From Segetibacter sp. 3557_3 (GTDB lineage Bacteria > Bacteroidota > Bacteroidia > Chitinophagales > Chitinophagaceae), in NCBI RefSeq assembly GCF_004354985.1, contig NZ_SMSK01000001.1, positions 310,001 through 374,000 of the forward strand: DNA of 64,000 nt, given 5' to 3'. Shown in pieces: positions 29,201-37,366 of the stretch (position 1 is the first letter of the stretch; each line of letters begins with the position of its first letter). The notes below the pieces were generated by a model. That model did not search any database and was not told where the DNA came from. It saw nothing but the letters and a program-made list of their open reading frames with translations. A program made the translations under genes and the position numbers.

Positions 29201-31150
29201 CTCGGTTAGATCTATGTAGTTCTTATACCATACCGCACCCCATCTCGAGCCCGCGTTCGGCGTTAACAGGAAGCAATTATTGTCTTCCGAAAGAGCCTCT
29301 CCACGTAGTACAAAATCAGTCAGAGATGTGTTGATACTCACCGGACTTGAAAGAGGACCCGCGCCACAAGGATTTACATACGCGGCCCGGTAGGATCCGT
29401 CGGCAGTCGCGTTATACGTGGTAGAAGTTGCTCCCGTTATCAAAACGCCATCTTTATACCACTCGTACCCTGCGACGCCCTGTGTTGCTGTAGCAGGTGG
29501 TATAATCAGTATCTTACCATTGGAAGTAATAGTTGGTGTAATCGCCGGGGGTACATCAAAAACACGTACTTGTAAGGTTCTCACCGGACCGTTTCCACAT
29601 GCATTCGACGGAGTTACAGACAAGGTATGCAAACCAGTACCGGACCAGGTAACGGTGGTAGATATACCGGAAGTGTCAAAACTGCCACCTCCTGTTAAAC
29701 TCCATGTGTAATTAACATTGTTCTGAACACTGCTTACACTATACACTTCAGTTGCGATACATGATGTTGCCCGGCCACTGATGGAAAATCCTTGATCCGG
29801 AACCCTATTGATGGTTATAGGCTGACTATTTGCTGCGCTTGTATCAAGCGGAGAGCTTGCGATAACACGGATGCGATACCCGGTGCCTGCAGCAGCATTC
29901 GCCGGAATGGTGGCGCGGATAGTGTCCGAGTCGCGGCCCGCGAACGTACCAATGTTTACCGCATTTGTAAAGCTGCCATTACTGCTGGATAGTTGCGCGG
30001 TAAATACGTTATTTGAACCGAAAGGAGCATTAACTGTAAAGGGAACCGCAACCGCAGCGCCTGCGCATAGTGGACTTCCAACACTGGCAACAGTGATAAA
30101 CAGTTCACCAGGAGCCTCTACCTTAAAGCTCCCTGTGCTGGTAAGACTCCATACCCCGTTCGCATCCTGCGCCCGTACATAAATTCTGTGATTTCCTATA
30201 GAAATGTTGGACATATCTATTGGAAATACCAGATTGTTGATGTCGGCTGAGGCATTAATTGCTACGGCCTTTCCATTACCAAAACCAGGATCATTGTCGA
30301 TGAAGTATTCCATCCGCACAACGTTTGGAACAGCTTGTCCTGACCGCAATTGTTCCTTATAGAAATTTCGTGTATTTGTATGACCCCACTTTCCGTCAGC
30401 ATCTCTAAACCGAACGTATAATGTATGGAACCCATTGCTGACGGTGGTGATGTCGGCGGTGAAAGTTATGTTACTAACATCTGTGCGAGGTGTAAATGGT
30501 ATGTTGATGCCGGCACCAAAACCGGGATCAGTATCAATGAAATATTCTCCAGTTACGATATTGGAAAGTGCGCTGCCAACGTTTGGAACGTGTTCTTTAT
30601 AGAACGTTTTTACTGTTGTTAATCCCCATGTGCCATCTGCATTTCTAAATCTGGCGTACAGGTTATGAAAGCCATTTGATAAAGATGTAATGTCTATTGT
30701 AAAAGAAACATTAGATAAATTGGTGGATGGTGAAACAGGAATGTTCGTACCTCTACCAAAGCCAGGATCACTATCCACAAAATACTCGCCGGCAACTACA
30801 TTAGCTAAATTAGCTGTATTGCTGCTAATCGTTTCTTTAAAGAAAGTGCGTTTGCTGGTTAAGGACCAACCACCTTTCCATGTGGTATCTCCCGGTGATT
30901 TATAAGGAGCAACATAACTTCTGACATAAAGGCTATGAAAGCCGGGCGTAAGCGAGTTGACATGGAACTGAAAGGAGGAGGTAATATCCTGCCCCGAAGA
31001 AACCGGCACGCTGGTAGCCTGACCAAAGCCAGGATCGGTATTTACAAAGTATTCAATCCTCGAAATGTTTTGTGCACTTGTAATAACCGATATACACAAC
31101 AAAGCAAGGGCTGTAGTGCAAACTTTAATGGGCGGGTATATAGCTCTCAT
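20213..31150 (-). CDS. Giant T9SS-secreted multidomain protein: lectin, MBG, seven CARDB, Gly/Pro-rich region
   Basis: A 3645-residue protein exported by Sec and then T9SS. After a signal peptide (1-26) come four repeats of about 80 residues with EYFVDSDPGFGRGTNIP-like cores (about 30-350), Ig/PKD-like segments, a legume-lectin-like domain (about 620-820: GGADGIAFVLQ, IAVEYDTWQN), and MBG-type repeats (about 830-1010). Seven CARDB repeats span about 1450-2400, each starting like DLIVEKVQTPNFLYASQ. A Gly/Pro-rich collagen-like and Gly-Ser stretch lies at about 2915-3058. A hydrophobic Gly/Cys-rich segment, then a conserved-repeat domain beginning SCDPNDIIGPQGY, precede a C-terminal T9SS sorting domain (VYPNPFTKTINLLI to KIYKQ). 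It probably acts as a surface adhesin. The only neighbour read the same way is the beta-helix gene upstream. Confidence 0.9.
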   Translation of the reverse strand: MRAIYPPIKVCTTALALLCISVITSAQNISRIEYFVNTDPGFGQATSVPVSSGQDITSSFQFHVNSLTPGFHSLYVRSYVAPYKSPGDTTWKGGWSLTSKRTFFKETISSNTANLANVVAGEYFVDSDPGFGRGTNIPVSPSTNLSNVSFTIDITSLSNGFHNLYARFRNADGTWGLTTVKTFYKEHVPNVGSALSNIVTGEYFIDTDPGFGAGINIPFTPRTDVSNITFTADITTVSNGFHTLYVRFRDADGKWGHTNTRNFYKEQLRSGQAVPNVVRMEYFIDNDPGFGNGKAVAINASADINNLVFPIDMSNISIGNHRIYVRAQDANGVWSLTSTGSFKVEAPGELFITVASVGSPLCAGAAVAVPFTVNAPFGSNNVFTAQLSSSNGSFTNAVNIGTFAGRDSDTIRATIPANAAAGTGYRIRVIASSPLDTSAANSQPITINRVPDQGFSISGRATSCIATEVYSVSSVQNNVNYTWSLTGGGSFDTSGISTTVTWSGTGLHTLSVTPSNACGNGPVRTLQVRVFDVPPAITPTITSNGKILIIPPATATQGVAGYEWYKDGVLITGATSTTYNATADGSYRAAYVNPCGAGPLSSPVSINTSLTDFVLRGEALSEDNNCFLLTPNAGSRWGAVWYKNYIDLTENFDFNFKVFLGNNDGGADGIAFVLQPTSTSSGSEGFGLGYQGINPSIAVEYDTWQNSGEPSYDHIAIHRNGDPLTTGVVAGPVQAHSTRVNIEDGQWHTTRLVWNATAKTLIVYFDSTERITYTNDIIANMFNGNPRVYWGFTAATGSASNLQKFCIDSSSFQLYKQVQTISFDSIPDKTFNDPPIKLNATASSGLPVTFSVVSGPATVRNDTLTITGAGIVRVRAQQSGDSVYHSASAERTFNVTKANASITLGNLIQTYTGTARTVSVQTQPAGLPVSVTYNGNTSAPVNAGRYEVIATVNTANYTATVSDTLEIQKANQVINLEAITNVFPGSDPVAIRASSTSGLKVVFTLQTDPPGIATISNDLLTVTAPGSITIIANQAGNANYNPAPQVTHTFQVTGAPANMEYVSGTATQPNTVSIQKNTANNLILGIEIVTTGLFSPIKPVFTFNTNGSINPATDITRAKLFYTGGNSTFSTSTLAGTFNAPNGTFQIASSVALAGNVTNYFWLVYDVPSSAGNGNLLDAELISIDARGAKVPTVQAPAGNRFICPTPTIAANRTTICAGTSVTLTSDIASNIRWSTGETTQSIQVTRAGTYQVIYNDPGNCSSTSSPLTITVEPRPSISISGASTLCRGDAVQLAVNNASGVQWSTGQTTNAITVSPTDTAKYRATYTTALNCTYTDSVTINVISPSTPTAVSNMLPSNGVLNAFLPLNFSWAPGTNASDYDLYIWPAGNTRPATPTVPNIKVINLTYNGNLTYGIVYNWQIISKNSCLQTEGPVQTFTLRNLPDLIVEKVQTPNFLYASQRLTVSWEVKNTGLGSTNSQSWRDGVYLSLDTVLNTTVDIQLGTVNNLSYLPPGQSYIQNASFALPENIAGSYYVLVKTDALEQLQEQAEENNYSHNQGETMLSISIPPKADLIVSSVGAPISAFGGSNITLNYSVKNVGQVDAAGRAVTSYPAVSSTTTGSVDPTRCDLTERYWRDVVYISEDSVFSLSKSTLLSDVYIGFRSAAAIPRVCENSASWNAVNDYLLKDSSYSRAVPLKIPHTYVGRYFLFVLTDRYDHVSELTDINNLQRSAVISITLTPPPDLVVSNISAPTTALSGSNTTTTWRVTNSGANPPVESTWKDKVYLSTSENWNAAQSILVGTFVKTHGNLLSADSAYAPSINFRIPDGLSGTYYVYVHTDAENNVFEYTFDNNNISRSANSINIVLSAYPDLIVESIQVSDTVEAEKPFDVTWVVKNQGAAKTSSSWTDRVYWSKDSVWNIATAGELATITHVKALDTSETYTSKAAITLPRGVTGSFYMYVATDLTNDVYEHLHEDNNVRQLQNNGTTSPRPLPFVVTPSTNSADLAITSFTGPSSTGSGDTVTVNWSVVNSGNAATNTRVWTDRVFISADTTIDAGDIQLTGRTKTAVLQSGSTYNESARLAIPNSYNGLYYILVRADADGKITNESSTTNNLARFAINITQTTVPDLIVQSLTIPATLISGQQLTVSFTIRNQGAGATRPGAWSEQFFIGSSPDPRNATPLTAFNRNAPLAAGETYTGTVTVTMPSYLSGNYYFIAVTDQNNKVYEASAENNNISTTVINLSIPAPANLLVSTLNVPGSVTLGDDVNVNYTVKNVGTNPAVGKLRDALHLSVDTILNGAVDKLIFNKDQQILINPGDSISNSVTAQMPGVLEGNYYGIASTNTLQRIIETDYSDNAKVSNNTLAVSIKQLTLGVTETTNLANSNYLYYKVAVGANLDLIVDLKSNQPNGSNEMYVAFGRVPSPNDFDYLFERPNSTEQQVLVPGTQQGFYYIMVSTVTQFGTPQQVEILAEALPFTVLSVAPHAVGKSVVTTLVKGAGFKPGTQFYLNTNTGAVTGTIKRLYNSMKADLTWDLTNVPVGSYTVYAKNPDNEVVQLNNGLVVETSSGFLVDYNPVAPSLLRVGGKGHYTFYFQNKGNVDIPIAQGDITILTSAEVVQLKTTGKVRSRRQLAQNSAIGIEDYYLEGNGKVIPFIAHHLAPGETFSINLVVSNFTTATFPVRVRAEGYSTNNFIERQAVVAENLRQSVLSGLAPVSGIPGMRTLAADSIAFIDSIFGVYYDADLFTRQDVNAIQIVGCPTCTGAEPIDTTTRRRSGYTFSPGASPGTANLTNVTFGPAQYMLWEINQYAGTPGGNPGWDLIRASGTLNITATPHSPFTIVVASLDYNNYGSYMAGWYPAVDTSWPIAIAAGGITGFDAAKFALDTSLFVLYNYTYGGKFGLRLKGTDTLLLTFTSFKPGPGQPGVPGAPGGWGQPGSPGGPGGPGAPGGPGGAGGPGAPGGPGGPGGPPPGPGLPPGPSGPSGPDTPTPPPGTPPGTPPGTPPGTPPATPPGTPPGTGPGSGPGPGSGSGSGSGSGSGSGSGSGSGSGPAPGPGPGPVPCGSDNLGQIICNVTFTTTGCILTGAGCWAGYTAVANVPGAIIGGAICGLGIASCINSIKGVIDDPANTGGVDLMGCIPGVNGKGVPDISLGGLASPINCGLQWLCNQVVKSCDPNDIIGPQGYAAPKYVAANSIMPYTIRFENDSTFATAPAQMVEIRQVLDANLNPLSFRVKDFGFGSYTFTVPENTSSYFHTVDLPDSLGYDLQVTAGIDITKNEAFWILQTVDPATGLPPVDPLKGFLAINDIKGSGEGFVSYTVRPRVTVNTGDTVYALADIVFDINAPIVTPRIFNTIDALPPVSKMNPLPTRTDSTSVSLTWSGRDDMGGSDIREYALYVSENGGPFVQYMKGILDTTITFSGALGNTYGFFTIATDNVGNQEQMKSGAEATIYIGSGGPLPITLMHFKGEQIRQAVILTWITANEVNNKLFIIERSIDGVRFEKIGNVKAVGNSTRINYYSFADNDALAQSAKVLYYRLQQVDADDKGTYSNVVMITLGKVSNEQEFRVYPNPFTKTINLLINTAGSVKSDDKVELLTIEGQLLYQKNLSGRRNNVPVYLNDLPNVASGIYILKTVLNGKPTSTKIYKQ
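21975..22400. repeat. Low-complexity Gly/Pro/Ser-coding tandem repeats
   Basis: GC-rich short tandem units inside the giant gene. They encode GGPGGPGAPGG-like collagen repeats, then PPGTPPGTPP repeats, then a run of about ten Gly-Ser pairs (GSGSGSGSGSGSGSGS). Other frames stay open across the block for this reason. The base composition is far above that of its AT-rich surroundings. Repeat length is likely to vary between strains. Confidence 0.9.
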
Positions 31151-31282
31151 AGTAAGCTTGTAGTGTGGCAGAAGGTTGTAGGGCAGAGTGTAACGATGAC
31201 AGCTGGTAGCTGTAGAATCTTAGCAACGCAAGTTGCAGTTTGCTTCACGTACCTGGTACTTTCAAGAAAAGCAGATCACTTG

Positions 31283-32359
31283 TCAATTACCCACAGACTT
31301 CACTTTGATTGTGACAGTAATGGGATCTGTATCACTGCCCACTGGCTTGTTTTCGAAGAAATATATGGTTGGCACAGGAGGCAAACCGGCCAGAACGTAT
31401 GGGGTGTGGCCACTAAACATGCCTGCATCCACGGGGTTTTGGGCTGTGCTTCCGAAACCTGCTCCGATGGCAGGGGATCCTGCTTTAAGTCGCCATTGTT
31501 GATCGGGAGACACATTGGCACCTGCACCTATAAATACGGAACTCATATCCACATTTGCCCTGTTATTATTCTCAGTTCCAAATTGGGTACCACTGGCCAG
31601 GTTGTTGGAAATTAAGTTACCCGCGCCGTCGAAGGAGCCCGCAACCATAATATTGTTCGTAAAACTGCTGTTATTAATTGCTAATTTTCCGTTTCTGATT
31701 ACGTTGTTTTGAATGATTGCAATCGCATTGGCATGCATACCTAACGCTGCTCCCGTTGTATTATCACCATAACCAGTACCATATAGTAGATAGTTGTTAG
31801 TTATCAACACGCCGGTAGACGGGTAATTTATATCAATCCTTACACCATAGTTTTGGCTAATGATGATATTATTCGCCGGCAGATTTGAACTGTTGTTTGT
31901 ATAATAAGTATTAATTAATCCGGCAACCCAATCCATGTTTGCCCCATTTGTGGAGGAAAACCTGTTTCTTTTTATGACCACGTCATTCGCAAAAACTGAT
32001 ACGCTATAACCATTGAAGTCCATCCCCATAATTTGGGTGCCGCTGGCACCCGTATTCACAGTTATACCGTCGACCCGTGCAGTAAGCTTCAATGCCTGGG
32101 TATTTTCGTTTTGAGACAGATAATATCCCGGACCAATGATGATAAGCCTCTTAGTTGCAGTTAGGCTTCCATAGCTGTTAGGAGAGCCCTCCACATGTAA
32201 CGTGTCGCCTGCTGCTGCTCCGTTATGCGCATTGGTCAGTGTAGTAAAATCTGCGGCAATACCGGAGTTGTTATTTACACGCCAGATTTTGGCGAACGTT
32301 GTAGAGGAGATTGTAAGTAAGTAAACAACAAAAAATGTAGTAGAGCAAAGCTTGAACAT
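31283..32359 (-). CDS. Secreted right-handed parallel beta-helix protein
   Basis: A 358-residue protein with a signal peptide (MFKLCSTTFFVVYLLTIS ... TFA). The repeats are Asn-rich and typical of parallel beta-helices: NGITVNT-like turns, NDVVIKRNRFSS, NNIIISQNYGVRI, TGVLITNNYLLYG, AIAIIQNNVIRNG and FTNNIMVAGSF. The start, WRVNNNSGIAADFTTLTNAH, followed by AGDTLHVEGSP, resembles the N-terminal cap of pectate-lyase-like right-handed beta-helix proteins. No catalytic residue set is evident and no T9SS tail is seen. It lies 132 bases upstream of the giant CARDB gene on the same strand, so the two may be co-expressed. Confidence 0.8.
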   Translation of the reverse strand: MFKLCSTTFFVVYLLTISSTTFAKIWRVNNNSGIAADFTTLTNAHNGAAAGDTLHVEGSPNSYGSLTATKRLIIIGPGYYLSQNENTQALKLTARVDGITVNTGASGTQIMGMDFNGYSVSVFANDVVIKRNRFSSTNGANMDWVAGLINTYYTNNSSNLPANNIIISQNYGVRIDINYPSTGVLITNNYLLYGTGYGDNTTGAALGMHANAIAIIQNNVIRNGKLAINNSSFTNNIMVAGSFDGAGNLISNNLASGTQFGTENNNRANVDMSSVFIGAGANVSPDQQWRLKAGSPAIGAGFGSTAQNPVDAGMFSGHTPYVLAGLPPVPTIYFFENKPVGSDTDPITVTIKVKSVGN

Positions 32360-33313
32360 AAGCGGTAGGTTTAGGTGTACAAAATGCGGAGGTGCAAAAA
32401 AAACTATAGACTATTCTCAATAAGAGATAGACTATACCAGATACAATAATGAATTACAGTATCAATTTATTTTGATATCGTGCTCAATCGATGTTTTACC
32501 TGACTATTCAAATGCATGATTATGCCTATCAACCACGCAGGTGGTTTATTGATGTCTTGCTGAGTCGTTAAAAATATATAACTCGAATTTTATTTGCAAG
32601 AAAAGGCAAATGAATTTTTTTGCGCCGATCTCAACTTGCTCGCAGACGCATTGGTAGTTGGATATGTTCAATATAGAAAGTACAATACATGGTAGTTGCA
32701 AAGTTAATTCTTAGACCATCCAATCCTTACTTTGCGGGTGCCTACGGAAACACTTTTAGCTGCTGAATTCAAAAATTTTCCGTGGAGCTGAATCGGCCAG
32801 TTTGTTGCAAATGGTTTAAATAATCGTGATAATGTTTTTTGTACCTTTTGTGACGCGATTTTCTCTTATTAGTTCGTGGGCATACGAAGAGAGGTACCAC
32901 GTCGCAACTAGCAAAATCCAAAACTGATGTCGGCTACATCAATCTTTTTGCGGGCGGGCAGTTAATCAACGCAGCTTATTGTTCACGTACGAAGATGTCA
33001 AAAAAACTATCAGGTGACTGAATGCTAAGGCCTGTTGATCGTTACATCACAGCAATATACGTGTTTCTTTCCTGGACTTCACTTTACAGATTTGTTCCAG
33101 GTTTTGATTCGATTGCATAATTATCTTTTTTACCCCATTTACCTTTAAAGCAGCTGACATATATTAGTTGACAAAAGAGCGACTGATATGCAGTTGCCTG
33201 TTAAGTTGATTTTTAAAAAGACAGCTTCCCGCAAGGATTAACCAGTAATATCTACATTTAGTACTCTTTTCTAATTCCTGTTCCTACATATACTCATTTG
33301 CAAAAATCAATAG
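32360..33313. other. Long intergenic region between divergent genes
   Basis: About 950 AT-rich bases between the start of the beta-helix gene and the start of the GH43 gene. It must hold both promoters, but I found no clear TAnnTTTG box, repeat or gene fragment. Confidence 0.4.
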
Positions 33314-34933
33314 ATGAAAACACTGCTTTTAACTTTCACCTGTACGTTGCTATTTTGGATTAAGGTTGCGGCACAACCCCTGAGTGGGTTTCAGGCGAAT
33401 TCTTCCGCAGCAGCGGCAGGGATCATCGAAAACGACATATTCTGGAACACTGTAGATGGCCAACCGATTTACAGCCAGGGAGGAGGCATTTTCCGGTTTA
33501 CCGATCCTAAAACCAACAAAGAAAAATACTACTGGTACGGTGTACATTACAAAGAAGCCGAGGCCTATCGCTCCAATCCCTCCATTACGCATCCGCGCAC
33601 CAACTTTGCTGCCGTAACCTGTTACACTTCCACCGACCTGGTAAGCTGGACCTTTGAAGGTAACGTGCTGACCAAAGAAGAACTGGATGCGCACGGAAGA
33701 ACCTTTTGGGTAGGCCGCCTCGGTGTAGCTTATGTGAAGGAGCTGAAAAAGTATGCGATGTTAGTGCAGCACGGGAACCAGGTACTGATTACCGTCTCCG
33801 ATTCGCCAGGCGGCCCTTTTACCTGGCATCAGCGCATCAGTATGCAGGAAATGATCGGCACGCCCAACACGGGCGATCAAACCGTGTTTACCGACGAAGA
33901 CAGCGGCAAATCTTACCTTGTATATTCGTATGGACAGGGAAGAAATAAAATCTACGTATCGGAGATTGGTGTAAAAGACGGCATGGTGAACCTGCTGGAC
34001 TGCACCAGGATTTTCCAGGGCGCCGGTAGGGAAGGAAATTGCATGTTTAAATACAAAGGCAAGTATTACATGTTTGCATCGAATTTGTACGGTTGGGATG
34101 CTTCGCTGGCGTACTACCTGGTCGCAGACAACATTCGCGGACCCTACCTTCCCGAAAACAACATGAAGATCATTAACGGCGCCACCGAAGATTATGCACA
34201 CGTTACGCAAACGGGCTTTTTTGTAAACGTGAAAGGAAGCAAACAAGAAACGGTGGTTTATTGCGGGGACCGCTGGGCCAATTTTGCAGGTAACGGACTA
34301 GGGTATAACCAATGGGTACCACTTTCCTTTGATGGAGCTACGCCCTATTTCAATTCTCTCAGCGCCTGGAAATTGGATGCAAAAACAGGTGAATGGACCG
34401 TAGCTGCCGGCAACAATTTTGTAATGAATGGAAGCTTTGAAGCCGACCGGAAACTAATCCCCAGTCCCGTAAAGCCTGTGCAGGATCAACTGACAGGCTG
34501 GACCAGCGTCGTGCTGAAAGGCAATCTCATAAGCCAGGACAGCTCCTTATCTCCTGTCCTGAACCACAATAATACGGACGCTGAAAGAAAGGTTGTTATT
34601 GGTGAAAAAAGCCTTAACCTGAGTGACAAGGTATCGTTCAAGCGCAAAGTATTTCAGACCATCTCTTCCTCGCCATATGTAAAACTGGAGAACGGCAATT
34701 ATACTTTAATAGCAAAAGTGAAAAACAGCAATGGGTTCAACAATCTCGAAATGTATGCAACGTCCACGGGCAAGACTTTCAGGCATCAGATTAAAAAAGC
34801 AACCACCGAATGGGAGGTTATCAGAATTGACAACATAAGAGTTGACGGCAAGAAATTGGAGATTGGATTTCTCGCGGATGGCTCGGCCAACTCCTTTTGT
34901 TATGTGGATGATATATCCCTTTTGAAAGAATAG
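33314..34933 (+). CDS. Secreted GH43-type glycoside hydrolase with C-terminal carbohydrate-binding-like domain
   Basis: A 539-residue protein with a signal peptide (MKTLLLTFTCTLLFWIKVAA). The catalytic five-bladed propeller spans about residues 40-370, with WNTVDGQPIYSQGGGIFRF, KYYWYGVHY, CYTSTDLVSWTFEG, GDQTVFTDEDSGKSYLVYS and REGNCMFKYKGKYYMFAS. These match the galactanase/arabinofuranosidase-type GH43 pattern (D-G-PI-AHGG ... YWYG ... YSS-DL-NW ... RE---MFK). The C-terminal part (about 380-539, NNFVMNGSFEADRKL to FCYVDDISLL) is a CBM4/9-like jelly roll. It begins a carbohydrate block and faces an endo-arabinanase 0.7 kb downstream. The exact linkage specificity is not certain. Confidence 0.85.
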   Translation: MKTLLLTFTCTLLFWIKVAAQPLSGFQANSSAAAAGIIENDIFWNTVDGQPIYSQGGGIFRFTDPKTNKEKYYWYGVHYKEAEAYRSNPSITHPRTNFAAVTCYTSTDLVSWTFEGNVLTKEELDAHGRTFWVGRLGVAYVKELKKYAMLVQHGNQVLITVSDSPGGPFTWHQRISMQEMIGTPNTGDQTVFTDEDSGKSYLVYSYGQGRNKIYVSEIGVKDGMVNLLDCTRIFQGAGREGNCMFKYKGKYYMFASNLYGWDASLAYYLVADNIRGPYLPENNMKIINGATEDYAHVTQTGFFVNVKGSKQETVVYCGDRWANFAGNGLGYNQWVPLSFDGATPYFNSLSAWKLDAKTGEWTVAAGNNFVMNGSFEADRKLIPSPVKPVQDQLTGWTSVVLKGNLISQDSSLSPVLNHNNTDAERKVVIGEKSLNLSDKVSFKRKVFQTISSSPYVKLENGNYTLIAKVKNSNGFNNLEMYATSTGKTFRHQIKKATTEWEVIRIDNIRVDGKKLEIGFLADGSANSFCYVDDISLLKE

Positions 34934-34936
34934 CAT

Positions 34937-35660
34937 TTTTGATTAGCTGCAAACGCAGCAGGGCATTTTCACACTGCTTCGTAGCCTATTTTGATCGGTA
35001 TACTTTGTCCGTACTCCAGCAATGTGTAATTTTTGTTCGCCGGTTGGACTTGCGGCCTGGTAAGATAATCATGCATGTAAATGCATATTCGTTTAGTTAA
35101 GCAATTCCCTATGAACCGAGCCACCGCTTGGGAGTAGTAAATCGTTGCACGCCCATATGCACGACGTTCGGGCGGAGGCTTGTACTGCAAACCATCCTGG
35201 GGAAAATAAGCCAGCAAGGAACTCAATAAAATTTCATAAAATGAAAATTTCGGAAATCTATAGTACCAGGCATTCTGTCTCCCATTCTTGTGCTAAGTCT
35301 ACTGCCTAAAGTTCATTTGGGGACAAGCGGTTTCCTAATCACCAGCAGGCTGTTGAAGGATGCACGATGTAATGACGAAAACGAGCCCTTGAATGAAAAG
35401 CATACATTTCACATCATTGTCGCAGGATAGCTTAGAAGAACGTACCGAAGAAAATGTCACTTGGTACTAAGTCGATGTTATATCTTACCAAAGCCTTCTA
35501 CTATATTTTCTTTAACTTGTTTCATCCATATCGGCAATATGGAAACAGACTCGGGATGATACTTGTGACAGGAGGGCAGGGGGCCTGTTGTTCAACCGGG
35601 GCCGGTGGCAAAATCAAAAGTAGACTTAACAATATCGCATAAGATAACCACAGAAACACA
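34937..35660. other. Intergenic region between the two GH43 genes
   Basis: About 720 bases. An 85-codon minus-strand frame at 34969-35226 is not recognised and has no upstream signals. No MITE ends or terminator are seen. Confidence 0.35.
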
Positions 35661-37061
35661 ATGAAAAAAGGTGTAACTATCTTTGTATTACTTGTAAATA
35701 TGGTACTGTTTGGTACCGCACAGCCACCAGCTGGTGGACAAGGCCTTGGGCAGGGTGCCGGACAACAAGCTGCAACGCCTGAGGTGAGGGCTCAGCGGAC
35801 CCTTGACGGACCGGGTTTCGCTTCACTTAACCTGACCCCGGACCAGAAAACAAAAGTCCTGGCTATTCTTGTTGGCCAAAATAAAGCCTTAGACGCTTTG
35901 AACGCGACCATTCCTGCCGATGCGGCCGACAGGCCCACTCAACTCGCAGCTTTACAACCTAAGCGCCTGGAAATTATGCAGGCAAACGAGAAGAATTTCA
36001 TTAAGGTTTTAAATGCTTCTCAGAAGACTGCATACGATGTAATTGCAAAAGCACGTCCTGCAACCCAGGGCTTTGGCCAGGTTGGTGGAGGTCGTGGCGG
36101 ACTACCCGTCGGTTCAATCACTACAACACCCGATGTACATGACCCTGTTATGGCTAAGGAAGGTGACACTTATTATGTGTTCTATACCGGGGGAGGTGTA
36201 TGGTCTTCAAAAGATATGACAACATGGAAAAAAGAACCTCCTGTTTTTGACGCCATGCCTGCATGGGTTAGAGAAGCAGGTATCAGGGCCGGTTCTTACT
36301 GGGCTCCCGACATCACTTTCCACAACGGCTTATGGTACTTGTATTATTGTGTCTCCAGTTTTGGAGCGAACAGTTCTGCAATAGGTGTGGCTACAAATAA
36401 AACGCTCGATCGCTCGTCTCCCGATTATAAATGGGTGGATTTAGGGAAAGTGGTGCAGTCAGTTACGGGGAGGGATATGTGGAATGCAATTGACCCAAAC
36501 CTTGCTTTTGATGAAACAGGAACTCCCTGGTTGAATTTCGGTTCTTGGTGGAATGGAATTAAATTGGTCAAATTAAATCCTGATCTAAAATCTATTGCTC
36601 AGCCAGAAAAATGGTCAACAATAGCTAGCCGTGGAAGGGATATATTAAAGACCCCGGATGATAAAGCAGGCGAAAGGCCACATGCTATAGAAGGTTCATT
36701 TATATTTAAAAAAGATAAGTACTATTATCTTTTTACATCGTGGGGAAGATGCTGTACCGTGTTTGACAGTGTTACTTACAATATCCGTGTTGGAAGATCA
36801 GAAAAAATTACCGGTCCTTATCTCGACAAGGACGGGGTTGACCTGGCGAAAGGTGGCGGAACACTGGTTCTTGGAGGAGATTCCACCGAACCCAGAGTAA
36901 TCGCTGCATTGGGACATAACTCCGCCTATACATTCGACGGCGTTGATTACCTCGTTTATCATGCTTATACCAGGCAGGGAAACCGGCTGGGGATAGATAA
37001 GCTTGCCTGGGATAATGGCTGGCCTGTAGTGCCCCCAAAAAGGTCTACAGCGCAGAAGTAA
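35661..37061 (+). CDS. Secreted GH43 endo-arabinanase with N-terminal Spy/LTxxQ-like segment
   Basis: A 466-residue protein with a signal peptide (MKKGVTIFVLLVNMVLFGTA). Residues about 45-130 are helical and resemble a Spy/CpxP-type unit (LNLTPDQKTKVLAILVGQNK, then a KVLNASQKTAYDVI block). The rest (about 150-455) is a GH43 arabinanase. The catalytic base Asp is in PDVHDPVMAKEGDTYYVFYT, the pKa-modulating Asp in WNAIDPNLAFDETG, and the acid Glu in HAIEGSFIFKKDKYYYLF. The metal-site region SAYTFDGVDYLVYHAYT follows. These fit endo-1,5-alpha-L-arabinanases. The Spy-like plus GH43 combination is unusual. The gene anchors the arabinan reading of the region. Confidence 0.85.
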   Translation: MKKGVTIFVLLVNMVLFGTAQPPAGGQGLGQGAGQQAATPEVRAQRTLDGPGFASLNLTPDQKTKVLAILVGQNKALDALNATIPADAADRPTQLAALQPKRLEIMQANEKNFIKVLNASQKTAYDVIAKARPATQGFGQVGGGRGGLPVGSITTTPDVHDPVMAKEGDTYYVFYTGGGVWSSKDMTTWKKEPPVFDAMPAWVREAGIRAGSYWAPDITFHNGLWYLYYCVSSFGANSSAIGVATNKTLDRSSPDYKWVDLGKVVQSVTGRDMWNAIDPNLAFDETGTPWLNFGSWWNGIKLVKLNPDLKSIAQPEKWSTIASRGRDILKTPDDKAGERPHAIEGSFIFKKDKYYYLFTSWGRCCTVFDSVTYNIRVGRSEKITGPYLDKDGVDLAKGGGTLVLGGDSTEPRVIAALGHNSAYTFDGVDYLVYHAYTRQGNRLGIDKLAWDNGWPVVPPKRSTAQK

Positions 37062-37082
37062 CCCGTTACTAGTTCATAATTC

Positions 37083-37213
37083 AATGTCGTTTACTTAAAG
37101 CGATAAACAGTTTTTTTGGCTCAGGCAACTACTATTGTACAAGAGTGCGACGCAAGGATGTTAAATAGCCATCTTTTAGTTGGGTCCAAAAGCCTTTGCT
37201 TAATAAACGGAAT
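37083..37213. mobile_element. MITE-like intergenic element, copy 3
   Basis: The left end AATGTCGTTTACTTAAAGC and the right end GCTTAATAAACGGAAT are imperfect inverted repeats. The core has GTACAAGAGTGCGACGCAAG and TTGGGTCCAAAAG, as in the other copies. The flanks TTCATAATT (left) and ATTATAATT (right) are a possible decayed target duplication. It lies just after the arabinanase stop. Confidence 0.7.
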
Positions 37214-37366
37214 AGAATTATAATTGGAAAAGTTCGTAGCCGTACTTATCAGTTATCCAATAATCGATACTCAAAAAGATGGCTTGAGTTTCCGCTGTTC
37301 GCCAATAAATGAATGATTGCAGGGGTAAGCAGGTTTGACTCTACCGGGTTCTCGACCTGCTGAATA

